DNA from: Iris pallida
Taxonomy: Eukaryota; Streptophyta; Magnoliopsida; Asparagales; Iridaceae
Assembly (NCBI GenBank): GCA_029216955.1
Contig: JANAVB010031417.1
Coordinates: 17,956,867-18,020,866, forward strand
Length of the DNA stretch: 64,000 nucleotides
Direction of reading: 5' to 3'
Positions 11,807 to 22,299 of this stretch are shown here, piece by piece. Made by a program: the position numbers and the translations under genes. How positions within the stretch are numbered: position 1 is the first letter of the stretch; each line of letters starts with the position of its first letter. The notes beneath the pieces are model-generated. The model did not search any database and was not told the DNA's origin. It was given only the letters and a program-made list of their open reading frames with translations.

Positions 11807-12113
11807 TGTGTCCTTATTAGTGGGAGGGGGCCATTGTCCCCCACTTCTCTGCAGAAAGATCTGGCAAGCATATGAAAGACACCCAGTTGCGTATTGCATA
11901 CTTGTACTCAAATGTTTCAGTCCAACACTATTCCTGCTCGATCAATTCTCGACCCATTGCAATCACAACCACCAACATCACAATCAGGGCCAAGGGCTAT
12001 ACCTACAATGATGCAACCATCAGGCCAGCAAGCATTACATGTGCAACAATCGACAAACTTCTGCAGACAACTTTGACAAAATTGGAAACTAGAAACCTAG
12101 GACCACGACAAGA
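11807..12113 (+). other. Host sequence with a glutamine-rich reading frame of unknown status
   Basis: A plus-strand frame at about 11894-12076 reads as a Q/S/P-rich peptide (MFQSNTIPARSILDP, QSGPRAIPTMMQPSGQQ) and stops at 12074-12076. Part of it (about 12010-12113) recurs in degraded form at about 15850-15960. This could be an exon relic of a host gene, but I do not recognise the product and no splice sites are convincing. Confidence 0.25.
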
Positions 12114-12400
12114 ACATGCTTATGTCTAAGGCTCCTCTCCTCTCCTCTCCTCTCCTTCCTTCCTTCCTTCCTTCCTTCCTCCATCTAGGGATACGATAGA
12201 TGTTAGAGTTTGGATTTTGAAATTACTGTTTACGTAGGCTGATAGATAGTGATTTTGAGACCCAAAGTCTAACATGCTTATATCTAGGCTCCTCTCCTTC
12301 CTTCCTTCCTCCGTCTAGGGATACGAGGATGTTAGAGTTTGAATTTTAAAATTACTGTTTACGTAGGCTGATGGACAGTGATTTTGACCCACAGTCTAAC
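12114..12400 (+). repeat. Direct tandem duplication, two units
   Basis: Unit 1 (12114-12271, 158 bp) and unit 2 (12272-12400, 129 bp) share the same order: ACATGCTTAT, a CT/CTTC microsatellite, GATACGA, a GATGTTAGAGTTT block, TTTACGTAGGCTGAT, then CAGTCTAAC or AAGTCTAAC. The length difference is almost wholly the contraction of the pyrimidine microsatellite. Confidence 0.85.
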
Positions 12401-13648
12401 GTCGGTCAATTTCGAGACTCAAACTCTAATATCCATATATACGTGAGACCCAAAGATATGGGTTCCATCATGTAAGAGAAACGCGTCGTGGGCGAAGCGA
12501 GACGTTGAGTTGCCGGCGTCGAAAGACGTTCGGCCGTCCCGTGAGGCTCTGGAGCGCGCGGAGTGCGTGAGACGATGATGAAAAAGCCAGCACGGACAAG
12601 ATCAGCACGAAGAGTCCGAAGCGACACGACGACCGGCTAAAAATCGTATGCAGAAAGACACACGATTTAACTGAGCCCGAAAAAAAAAATGTAAGAGAAA
12701 TAGAATTGGGACACCATATTTGTAGACAGCAAATCCTATCAAAAATTGTAAAACATTCACATAAATAAAATTATTTATTAGAATACTCTATATGAGTGAA
12801 GAAAGTCAATAAAGCATGAATAACTATGGTTCCGATGCATTTGTTGAAACTAAAAGTGAGAAAATTAATGTAGGCTATAGATATAGTCTTTTGACCTGGA
12901 ATCAGCCACTGACATGTGAAGCACTAGATCTGGGTAGTCAAAAGTAGCACCGGACCGGAAGTCAATGGATTCAGATGCACATTAATTTGAACCGAAGAGA
13001 GTGGAGTGGTTTCATACCTCACCTATGAGTAGCCAAATTAATTTAACCATGATTTCTTTGATAAGTTCATTATAATATAATTGTAATCATAATAAAATTA
13101 AATTTATAATAGAATAGAGTTACAATTATATTACCATGTTTAGTTAAAACATGTAATCAAACAATTCCATGTAATGTAATATCAATTGTTTGGTTTACCA
13201 TGTAGTGTAATTGAGTTTTTTTTATTTGTAAGTTTTAATTTGTAATATAAACGCAATTGCATGAATTTTAGGTAATTGCTTTCAAAAGACACCGATGTAA
13301 TGTAATCAAACTTGTAATTGTGATTATATTATATCCAAAAGAAAAATTGTTCAACCAAACATCCGAATTAAATTGAAACATATATTACATTGTCCAACTT
13401 TGCAAACCAAACTCCACTATTTTTCACATCTTTCTGATTTGGGATATTTTAGCAAATGTCCCTACTATAAATATACAAATTAGCATATACTCCAGCTTAT
13501 TTAAAAAAAAATAACAAATACCCCCTAGTATGAGTAAAATAATCAAAATTTTTGTTAAATAGTGGAAATATATCTTAAATTTTAGAACGTTCTATACAAA
13601 GGAATGAGAACATTTGTTTTTTTTTTTTAAGGGGAGCAGATTTGCTGT
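12401..13648. other. AT-rich host sequence, no gene seen
   Basis: Contains the copy-1 block at 12750-12960 and otherwise low-complexity A/T sequence. No coding region, RNA gene or clear transposon end is visible. Confidence 0.45.
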
Positions 13649-13769
13649 CCCATTTATTTCTGCCCAATTATGTCCCACTTCCTATTACATGTGGGCCGTG
13701 GGAGTAGATATGTGGATGGTGGTCCACATGTAATAGAAAGTGGGACATAATTGGACAAAAATAAATGGG
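13649..13769. mobile_element. MITE-like hairpin
   Basis: Two 46-bp arms, 13649-13694 and 13724-13769, are reverse complements with three mismatches and are separated by 29 bp. All three mismatches are C/T-type. The arms begin CCCATTTATTT. The compact foldback without coding capacity is typical of MITEs. No unambiguous target duplication could be picked out, so the superfamily is open. Confidence 0.75.
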
Positions 13770-14012
13770 GTATAAGATCATTTCTATATTTGTAATTGGA
13801 ACATTTGCTAAAATATCCCTTATGATTTTTAAATAAACAATAAACCAATTTAATTTCTTTCACTACTTTTATTGTAAATTCCTTTTTCAACAACCACCGA
13901 CAGAGTGTTGAAGATGGAAGGATAAATATAAGGTTCGGTGTGACCAAAACCAACAATTAGAACTCACTCCTACGTGATCGAGCGGACGAGGCCTATTATG
14001 TCCAACTTCACA

Positions 14013-14262
<250 letters not shown>

Positions 14263-14326
<64 letters not shown>
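14263..14326. repeat. (TA)n microsatellite, right of SINE copy 1
   Basis: About 60 bp of TA repeats following the SINE 3' end. It either served as target sequence, now split by the SINE, or grew from the SINE tail. Confidence 0.95.
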
Positions 14327-14328
<2 letters not shown>

Positions 14329-14344
14329 TTAATAAAAGAAGAAA

Positions 14345-14458
14345 ACCAAGTAAGAAATTTGGCTGCTTCACTTCTTCTCGAGTATCTCAAAGACATTTCA
14401 GGATCAGAAGACTGAGAGAGATGCTCGTACTTCTCTGCAGCCTCGTGATGCATTTAGC
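14345..14458 (-). pseudogene. Exon-like block of unknown gene, duplication copy 1 (decayed)
   Basis: Minus-strand block following a polypyrimidine-CAG acceptor. It is homologous to 17123-17233 but carries indels that shift the frame. One frame gives [20 protein letters not shown]. Comparison with copy 2 suggests an ancestral phrase around 'EA.EKY...SQ', but neither copy reads through the same frame. I do not recognise the protein. The low-end boundary is approximate. Confidence 0.4.
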
Positions 14459-14722
14459 CTGGAAAAAAATGAAGGGTTATTTAGTAACAGGGTCTCACAT
14501 AACTAGTTTCAGATAGAGCTGCAAATGAGCCAAGCCGTTCGCGAGCTGCTCGAAGCTCAGCTCGATAAAAGCTCGTTTGAGCCCGGTTCATTTAGTAAAT
14601 AAACTGAGCTCAAGCTTTATTTTTGAGCTCGTTTAATAAACGAGTCAAGCTCAAGCTTGGAAGTACACGGCCCGATTGAGCTCGCGAGCTGGCTCGTTTA
14701 GAAACTCGTTTGTTCTTTGTTG

Positions 14723-14727
<5 letters not shown>

Positions 14728-14777
<50 letters not shown>

Positions 14778-14796
14778 TTCTTTTTTTTTTTAAAAC
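14728..14796. repeat. (TA)n and poly-T tract beside SINE copy 2
   Basis: TA repeats to about 14760, then an almost pure T run to 14791. On the minus strand this is a poly-A tail followed by (TA)n at the SINE 3' end, as expected after target-primed reverse transcription. Confidence 0.85.
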
Positions 14797-14938
14797 CAAG
14801 CGGCCGTGTCGGAGACACCCAGCCACCGCCTGGCCCGGGGGCCGTGGGCGAACCACCAAGCCGCCCCCGTAGGGGCTCGAACTCCGTCCAATGCCCCGGG
14901 TGCCAAAGGCCCTAACCGGTAGGCTACAAGGCCATTGG

Positions 14939-14939
<1 letters not shown>
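14797..14939 (-). mobile_element. tRNA-derived SINE, copy 2
   Basis: 143 bp on the minus strand, the same family as 14120-14262. The B box is AGTTCGAGCCC and the A-box-like segment is TAGCCTACCGGTTAGG. The copy lies inside hAT copy 2 and is followed on its own strand by A-rich sequence and (TA)n. Confidence 0.8.

Positions 14940-15013
<74 letters not shown>
14940..15013. repeat. (TA)n to (GT)n compound microsatellite
   Basis: TA repeats to about 14978 that change into a GT run to about 15010, adjoining the 5' head of SINE copy 2. Confidence 0.9.
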
Positions 15014-15409
15014 GTTGTGTGTATTATATATTTATGTTCTTAATAAATGATATTAAGGAGCTTCTTTTAATTAAATTTTATTAAATAAATTATTAATATT
15101 TCAGATACTTGAATTCAAATCTAACTAGCTTGAAATCAAGCTCGTTAAGTTTGAAATCAAGCTTAATGAGCTTAAATTAAAGTTAAGCGACAAGCTTGAT
15201 TTCAAGCTTATCGAGCTTGTTTATCAAGCTTGAATCAAGCTTCTTTATCAAGCCAAGTTCGAGCTCAAACCAAGGCAAGCTTAAGCTTAACATAAACAAG
15301 TTCGAGCCAAGCTCAAACTTCAAAATAAAAAACTTATCAAGCTCGAGCTCGAATAATTCTAGTCAAGCCAAGCTCAAACTCACAAAAGCTCGGCTCGTTT
15401 GCAGCCCTA

Positions 15410-17122
15410 GTTTCAGGTGCTTCATGTCACAATTTTGGCAAAAGATGCAAACCCATTTTTTTCATGTTACAACCAATAGATGTTCTTTGACACATGATTG
15501 TATATATACATATCCACCACTATAATGGCTTCTAACTCGACTATTATATATGCATAGGCTCAAAGCATCAATAATGTATGCATTCATAGGCTCAAAGCAT
15601 CAATAATGTATGCATTCATAGGCTTCTAACTCGACTATTATATATGCATCAATAATGTATCATTCATAGGCTCAAAGCACCAGTAGCGCGCGGGATTCTC
15701 GTAGATATGTTTCTCCGTACTTTATATTTGTTATAAATTAATAGCTAATTTAGTGAAAACTATACACTCACACATGCACAAAAATATGTAAGTATCTTAA
15801 ACTTCAGATATTCTAATTTTTGGATGAGAGTAATGTGATATAACTATAATGATATCACAATCGGAGCCAAAACATTACATGTGCAATGACAATTATTTAT
15901 GCGTACAACTTCGACAAAATTGGAAAGTAACCTTAGGATCATGACAACAACATGCTTATGTTTATAGGTTCCTCATTTTTCTATTGCATATTAATTCTCA
16001 AACATTATTATTCATTTCCACAGTCTATTTCTTGTCTACTACTTGATTTTTGCCAACCACCATGATCTGTTTTAGAAAGCAATTTCCTCAAGAAATTCAC
16101 ATGAACTAATTTATTAGAATAATTTACACGGGTGAAGAAAGTCAATAAAGCAACCATGGTTATGGTTCAGATGCATTTGTCGAACTTTTAAGTGAGAAAA
16201 TGTAGGCATCTTTTGACCTAGAATCACTCCTGAGACGTGAAACACTAAATAGTCAAAAGTAGCAGCACTGGAACTCTTGATTCAGATGCGCAACCTTTGA
16301 AACGAAGAGAGTCCATAGCCAACTAAATTTGGCCATGAAGTTGTTTGATGATACACTTATCACATCTTTCTTATAACATAGCTTATTTATGACATCATCA
16401 AGCAAATTTCATTTCTTTCACTACTTTCATCATACATCAAACCCTAGCTCCAGCACCACCATCAAGAACCACCACCACCGCCATCTAACCCTAGCTCCAG
16501 CAGCTTCTTCACTTTCATAATGTATTCCTTCACGAATATAAAAGCCGATAAGTTAAACATGTGGTCATTGACAGCCACCAACTATTTGCAGACGAAAGGA
16601 CTCCTCGTCCGCAAAAACAGTAGGGATACACCACGTTCCGAAGGGTAAGTGAGGGAAAGTCATAGAGGGTTAAGTGATGAAAAGTTTAACCATGTTTTGT
16701 TTTGTTTTCCACCCCCAAACCGGAAGGTTAACAAGGGTAAGTGAAGGCTTGCTGTTGGGAAAGTCATAAATAGCCATTGTTTTGACAATTTTTAATTAAA
16801 AACCCAATCAAATCTAATTTTATGCCACATGTAATAATAGTATTTTGATAGCTATTGGATTTTTATTAATCCTTCTACTCAAAACAACCAATTCAAGTAA
16901 AGTTATTAAATACACCCCACTTAACTCTTCGTCTAATCCAAACAAAGTTATATGTAATGACTCCCATCCCTCTAACTTACTTCCCTTCAGTTAACCCATT
17001 TACCCCTTCTTATATATTTTTTCCATCAATCCAAGCAGACCCAAAATATGAACTATCTTTACAATGAAACATGTTATAAGAAGCACACTGAACTATTTGT
17101 AATATAGATAAATGAGATTCAC
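15410..17122. other. Host sequence, no confirmed gene
   Basis: Includes a short tandem phrase 'gcataggctcaaagcatcaataatgtat' region at 15550-15680 repeated about three times, and the start of duplication copy 2 at about 15880. At 16435-16530 an AACCCTAGCTCC-type leader (seen twice) precedes an ATG at about 16519 with a short frame that stops near 16650. This could be a relic first exon but is too short to call. Confidence 0.4.
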
Positions 17123-17285
17123 CTTCTTTGGTTGCTTCTTCACATCTTCTTGAGTATCTCGAGGACAATTCGGGATCCAAAGCCTTTGAGAGATGCTCAT
17201 ATACTTCTCTTCAGCCTCGGTGATGCACTTAGCCTGAAAGAAATGAAGAGTAAAATAAGTAGACAATTACAAAGAGGTTAATCTC
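15880..17285 (+). repeat. Local segmental duplication, copy 2 (left part)
   Basis: Collinear with 12030-14470 in blocks. Copy 2 is interrupted at 17285 by copia element C, and its right part resumes after 48474 (clear match at 48900-49250). Confidence 0.65.
17123..17233 (-). CDS. Exon-like block of unknown gene, duplication copy 2
   Basis: 111 bp (37 codons) open on the minus strand between a CTTTCAG acceptor (plus 17234 onward) and a GTGAAT donor (plus 17122 and lower). The peptide begins AKCITEAEEKYMSISQRL and continues with a cysteine/proline then lysine-rich end. Length divisible by three, an open frame and canonical splice dinucleotides on both sides argue for a former or current coding exon. 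The homologous block at 14345-14458 has lost that frame. Not recognised; no neighbouring exon is certain, so it may be a gene relic. Confidence 0.4.
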
Positions 17286-17422
17286 TGTTGAGAACTAATA
17301 AGGGATTTAGTCCCACATTGAAAAATATAATAACATTGGAAAATGTAATATGAAGAGGAGCTAGACTCCCTATAAGTAGTTGAGTAGCCCATCAATAAAA
17401 TACACAACAATTATTCTCTACA
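17286..17422 (+). repeat. 5' LTR of copia C
   Basis: 137 bp, TGTTGAG...TCTACA. It equals the 119-bp 3' LTR apart from an 18-bp internal duplication (ACATTG plus the A/T-rich block repeated). TATAAGTA near 17380 could serve as TATA box. LTRs this short are unusual even for copia elements. Confidence 0.9.
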
Positions 17423-17556
17423 TGGTATCAGAGCCATAACCTCAAAAAAAAAAAAATTCTCCCCCCCCCCCCTTTCCCCACCGGCAGTACCCCCAACCCT
17501 TCCCCCACCGGAAGTCCCCCCCCCCCCCCCCCCCCCCGGCACTCCCCCTAACACGA
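17423..17556 (+). other. Primer-binding site and C-rich leader of copia C
   Basis: TGGTATCAGAGCC (17423-17435) is a perfect tRNA-iMet primer-binding match directly after the LTR. It is followed by an A run and long C runs (17461-17472 and about 17516-17537). The leader ends abruptly where an inverted gag piece begins. Confidence 0.8.
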
Positions 17557-17787
17557 TGGAAGCATGGGCTGTGCTAGGAGGACATTCCTTCTATGCTCAA
17601 ACACAGGATTTAGTCCCACATTGGAAAATGTAATATGAAGAGGAGCTAGACTCCCTATAAGTAGTTGAGTATCCCATCAATAAAATACACACAACAATTA
17701 TTCTCTACATGGTATCAGAGCCATAACGGAGAAAAAAAAAAATTCCAATGTGGGACTAAATCCCTTATTAGTTCTCAACACTCCCCC
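17557..17787. other. Mosaic of copia pieces
   Basis: In order: an inverted gag fragment (17557-17605, matching the reverse of about 44415-44465), a plus-strand LTR piece lacking its first bases (17606-17709), a second primer-binding site (17710-17722), an A run, then the inverted first 42 bp of an LTR (17739-17780) leading into minus-strand copia A. The changes of strand and template within 230 bp indicate template switching or repeated repair events. Confidence 0.75.
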
Positions 17788-19742
17788 TCAAGATGGGCGA
17801 TAGATATTAATCATTCCCATCTTGTTACATAGCTTCGACAGACTTACTGAAATAAGACCCTTAGTCAGACAGTCTGCCACTTGTTCTTCTGAGCGAACAT
17901 GATCAATCTTCAGTATCCCTTGTTCCAGCTTTTCTTTGATGAAGAATCGATCGATCTCGATGTGCTTCGTTCTGTCGTGCTGAACTGGATTGTTAGCTAT
18001 ACTTATTGCAGCTTGACTATCGCTCAGAAGACGTAATGGTGCTCCCTTGTCCAGCTTCAACTCTGTCAGCAACGCTTTCACCCACAGCAACTCCAACACT
18101 CCTAAAGCCATTGCTCTGTATTCTGCTTCAGCTGTAGACCGTGCTACCACAGTCTGTTTATTGCTTCTCCATGAGACCAAGTTTCCTCCTACAAAGACAC
18201 AATATTCCGTGGTAGACCTTCTATCGTCTATGCAGCTCGCCCAGTCTGCATCGCAGTATCCCTCAACTTCTATACATCCATTCTTCTTGAACTATAGCCC
18301 TTTTTCCGGCATCCCTTTTAGATATCTCAAGATCTGAAATACTGCATCCATATGACCCGTTCTTGGATCATGCATGTAGCGACTTACTACACTCACCGCA
18401 AATAAAATATCAGGACGAGTGTGTCCCAGATAAATCAATCTCCCTACAAGTCGTTGATATCTTTCACGATCAACTGGCTCTCCTGCTTCTGCTCCCAACT
18501 TGTACTTCTGGTCAATTGGAGTGACTGTAGCTTTGCATCACAGCATCCCTGTCTCCTTCAGCAGATCTAGTGTGTATTTTCTCTGTGAGAGAACAATTTC
18601 TTGTTCGCCTTCACACGCCTCGATACCTAGAAAGTACCTCATCGCTCCTAGATCCTTCACTTCGAACTCCTTCGCGAGTTTTGACTTCAGCTTAGCAATC
18701 TCGGCTTCATCATTACCTGTGATTACTATATCATCCACGTATATAGCAAGTATAGTGATGTGGCCTCTTGCATGCTGAAGAAAGACCGTATGATCTGTAT
18801 TTGCTTGATAGTATCCCATGCCTATATCAGCCTTTCTGAATCTGTCAAACTAGGCTCGAGGAGATTGCTTGAGCCCATATAGCGACTTCTTTAGTTTGCA
18901 CACTTTTTCATGTGACGTCCCTCCGTCTGATTCTATAGCATAGCACCCTGGCGGGAGTTCCATGTACACTTCTTCTTGTAGGTTCCCATGGAGAAAGGCA
19001 TTCTTCACATCTAATTGATATAGCTTCCACCCATAGTTTGCTGCAATGGAGACCAGAGTCCTTACGGCGCTCATTTTCGCTACTGGAGCAAACGTCTCAT
19101 CATAGTCGATGCCATATGATTGTGTGTATCCCTTTGCAACCAACCTCGCCTTGTATCGTTCTACCTTTCCTTCTGACGTCTCCTTTACTGTGTACACCCA
19201 TTTGCATCCCACAGTTTTCTTCCCTTTGGGTAATAGAACCAGCTCCCACGTCTTATTTTTTTCCAGTGCCCCAAGTTCTTCCATCATCGCAGCTTTCTAC
19301 CTTGGATCTTTCTTTGCTTCCTGCCAACTTTTGGGCAACGAAGTAGAGTCTAATGATGCGATGAAGGCTCGATAATTCGAAGAAATATTAGAATAAGACA
19401 GGTAATTGGCAATATCATGTTCATAATCATCAAAACGACTAGGAGCCTTACCCGCATTGATGCGAGAAGATCTCCTTAAGGGAGCAATAGGTGGTGGAGA
19501 GATCATACCATCAGAGTCAGAGAGATCCACATCAGAATCAGATTAATTCTGTGCGGGGGCAACATCTTCAAGAGTTGGAGCAGGAGTAGACGAGGGACTT
19601 GGTACATAAGGCACAGGGCACGGTACAGGCACGATACTGGACTTCTGCTGTCTCCTTCTGTAGACTTGGAGATCCTTTTCCATTGTCTGCTGCTCCCCCT
19701 GTTTAACATATGTATCTTCTTCATCTTCTGTATCGGAGTCAC
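17788..19742 (-). pseudogene. Copia pol fragment A (linker, RT, RNase H)
   Basis: Minus-strand relic of the same copia family as C and D. It starts in the variable linker after integrase (SDSDGMISPPPIAPLRRSSR), then RT ([26 protein letters not shown] near 18720-18745) and RNase H (RSTAEAEYRAM; LLSDSQAAIS), ending YRPS-stop at 17788. Several in-frame stops and indels break it (around 18180-18290, 18500-18540, 18820-18850 and 19290). Gag, protease and integrase are missing. The 5' edge at 19742 is fused directly to a truncated LTR. Confidence 0.9.
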
Positions 19743-19843
19743 TGCTTTTATTGATTGGTTACTCCACTATTTATAGGGAGTCTAGCTCCTCTTCATACTA
19801 CATTTTCCAATGTGGGACTAAAGTCCCTTATTAGTTCTCAACA
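19743..19843 (-). repeat. Truncated copia LTR between fragments B and A
   Basis: Minus-strand LTR starting TGTTGAGAAC at 19843. It loses its last bases at the junction with fragment A (CAATCAATAAAAGCAGTG). A few shared A residues at the junction are compatible with a microhomology deletion between an LTR and the linker region of pol. Confidence 0.8.
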
Positions 19844-19850
19844 CTTCCCC

Positions 19851-21838
19851 TCAAGATGGGCGATAGATATTAATCATTCCCATCTTGTTACATAGCTTCG
19901 ACAGACTTAATGAACTAAGACCCTTAGTCAGATAGTCTGCCACTTGTTCTTCTGAGCGAACATGATCAATCTTCAGTATCCCTTGTTCCAGCTTCTCTTT
20001 GATGAAGAATCGATCGATCTCGATGTGCTTCGTTCTGTCGTGCTGAACTGGATTGTTAGCAATACTTATTGCAGATTGACTATCGCTCAGAAGACGTAAC
20101 GGTGCTCCCTTGTCCAGCTTCAACTCTGTCAGCAACGCTTTCACCCACAGCAACTCCGACACTCCCAAAGCCATTGCTCTGTATTCTGCTTCAGCTGTAG
20201 ACCGTGCTACCACTGACTGTTTCTTGCTTCTCCATGAGACCAAGTTTCCTCCTACAAAGACACAATATCCCGTGGTAGACCTTCTATCGTCTATACAGCT
20301 CGTCCAGTCTGCATCGCAGTATCCCTCAACTTCTATACTTCTATTCTTCTTGAACCATAGCCTTTTCCCCGGCGTCCCTTTCAGATATCTCAAGATCTGA
20401 AATACTGCATCCATATGACCCGTTCTTGGATCATGCATGTAGCGACTTACTACACTCACCGCAAATGAGATATCAGGACGAGTGTGCCCCAGATAAATCA
20501 ATCTTCCTACATGTCGTTGATATCTTTCACGATCAACTGGCTCTCCTGCTTCTGCTCCCAACTTGCACTTTTGGTCAATTGGAGTGACTGCTGCTTTGCA
20601 TCCCAGCATCCCTGTCTCCTTCAGCAGATCTAGTACGCATTTTCTCTGTGAGAGAACAATTCCTTGTTCGTCTTCACACACCTCGATACCTAGAAAGTAC
20701 CTCATTGCTCCTAAATCCTTCACCTCAAACTCTTTCGCGAGTTTTGACTTCAGCTTAGCGATCTCGACTTCATCATTACCTGTGATTACTATATCATCTA
20801 CGTATACAGCAAGTATAGTGATGTGGCCTCTTGCATGCTGAAGAAAGACCGTATGATCTGCATTTGCTTGATGGTATCCCATGCCTGTAACAGCCTTTCT
20901 GAATCTGTCAAACCAGGCTCGAGGAGATTGCTTGAGTCCATATAGCGACTTCTTTAGTTTGCACACTTTTCTATGCGACGTCCCTCCGTCTGATTTTGTA
21001 GCGTAGCACCCTGGCGGGAGTTCCATGTACACTTCTTCTTGTAGGTCCCCATGGAGAAAGGCATTCTTCACATCTAACTGGTATAGCTTCCACCCATAGT
21101 TTGCTGCAATGGAGACCAGAGTTCTTACGGTGCTCATTTTCGCTACTGGAGCAAACGTCTCATCATAGTCGATGCCATATGATTGTGTGTATCCTTTTGC
21201 AACCAACTTCGCCTTGTATCGTTCCACCTTTCCTTTTGACGTCTCCTTTACTGTGTACACCCATTTGCATCCCACAGTTTTCTTCCCTTTGAGTAATGGA
21301 ACCAGCTCCCACGTCTTATTTTTCTCCAGTGTCCCAAATTCTTCGCTTCCTGCCAACACTTGGGCAACGAAGTAGAGTCTAATGATGCAATGAAGGCTCG
21401 ATAATTCGAAGAAATGTTAGAATAAGACAGGTAGTTGGCAATATCATGTTCATAATCATCAAAACGACTAGGAGCCTTACCCGTATTGATGCGAGAAGAT
21501 CTCCTTAAGGGAGCAATAGGTGGTGGAGAGATCATACCATCAGAGTCAGAGAGATCCGCATCAGAATCAGATTGATTCAGTGCGGGGGCAACATCTTCAA
21601 GAGTTGGAGCAGGAGTAGACGAGGGACTTGGTACAGTAGGCACAGGGCACGGTACAGGCATAGTACTGGACTTCTGCTGTCTTCTTCTGTAGACTTGTAG
21701 CTCCTTTTCCATTGTCTGCTGCTCCCCCTGTTTAACATATGTATCTTCTTCATCTTCTGTATCGGAGTCACTGCTTTCTCCCCCTTTCGTCCAGTTTTCT
21801 ACGATCGGGCATGGGACCGATCCGACTACCACAGATGG
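19851..21838 (-). pseudogene. Copia pol fragment B (linker, RT, RNase H)
   Basis: Minus strand. The linker begins PSVVVGSVPCPIVENW at the 21838 junction with the Tat-like element. A deletion of about 35 bp near 21345-21360 (microhomology GAAG) shifts the frame at WQEAK. Downstream a 502-codon frame is open through RT (YVDDIVITGND) and RNase H to YRPS-stop at 19851. Gag, protease and integrase are absent, so it cannot act alone. Placed directly upstream of a truncated LTR plus fragment A, it forms a head-to-tail pair with it. Confidence 0.9.
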
Positions 21839-22299
21839 GCGCATATATCATCATGAGAGGTCGCATGCGAGTCGGCGACCTCATCTGGAATTTCTTTGTA
21901 TATTCTGGCCGACTCCGAGCCTGGGTGGGCTGCTAAAAAGTCTGCCAGAGCTTGACCTTTAACAGCCTTTTGCGGGACGAAGATCATATGGTAGGGGGAC
22001 AGTAATATTGCCCATGTAGCGAGGCGAGAGCTGAGTGCCCCTGGTTTAGTCATGAGGACCCTGAGGGGGTTGACTCGTGATATTACATGTATGGTTTGTC
22101 CCGTGACATAGTGTCGCATCTTCTGAATGACGAACACCAGGGCGAGGCATTCCTTCTCTACGGCAGTATATCGGTGCTCTGGCCCGATCATCATTCGGCT
22201 GAGGTAATATATAGCTTGCTCGTGGCCTGCCTCGTTGTTTTGTGCTAGCAGAGCGCCGAGGGAATGCTCCATTGCTCGTACATAGAGCAGGAATGGTTT
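21839..22299 (-). pseudogene. Tat-like RNase H fragment
   Basis: In the same frame as RT but separated by the TGA at 22300-22302. It reads MEHSLGALLAQNN, then EKECLALVFVIQKMRHY and VKGQALADFLA, features of the RNase H domain and its downstream linker. It is cut at 21839 before integrase. Confidence 0.8.

Larger units (their letters stand above)
14514..15409 (+). mobile_element. Non-autonomous hAT-like foldback element, copy 2
   Basis: 896 bp with termini TAGAGCTGCAAATGAGCC and, inverted, TAGGGCTGCAAACGAGCC. The flanks are GTTTCAGA (14506-14513) and GTTTCAGG (15410-15417), an 8-bp duplication with one mismatch. The paralogous host sequence near 48901 has a single uninterrupted TAGTTTCAGATGCTTCATG, an empty site that confirms both borders. 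The interior holds AGCTCGAG-type foldback phrases and was later enlarged by (TA)n, poly-T, SINE copy 2 and a (GT)n tract. No transposase is present. Confidence 0.85.

Noticed and set aside
16430..16660. Plus-strand gene starting at about 16519
   Set aside because: An AACCCTAG-type leader and an ATG are present, but the frame ends after about 43 codons, with no donor site that leads to another plausible exon.
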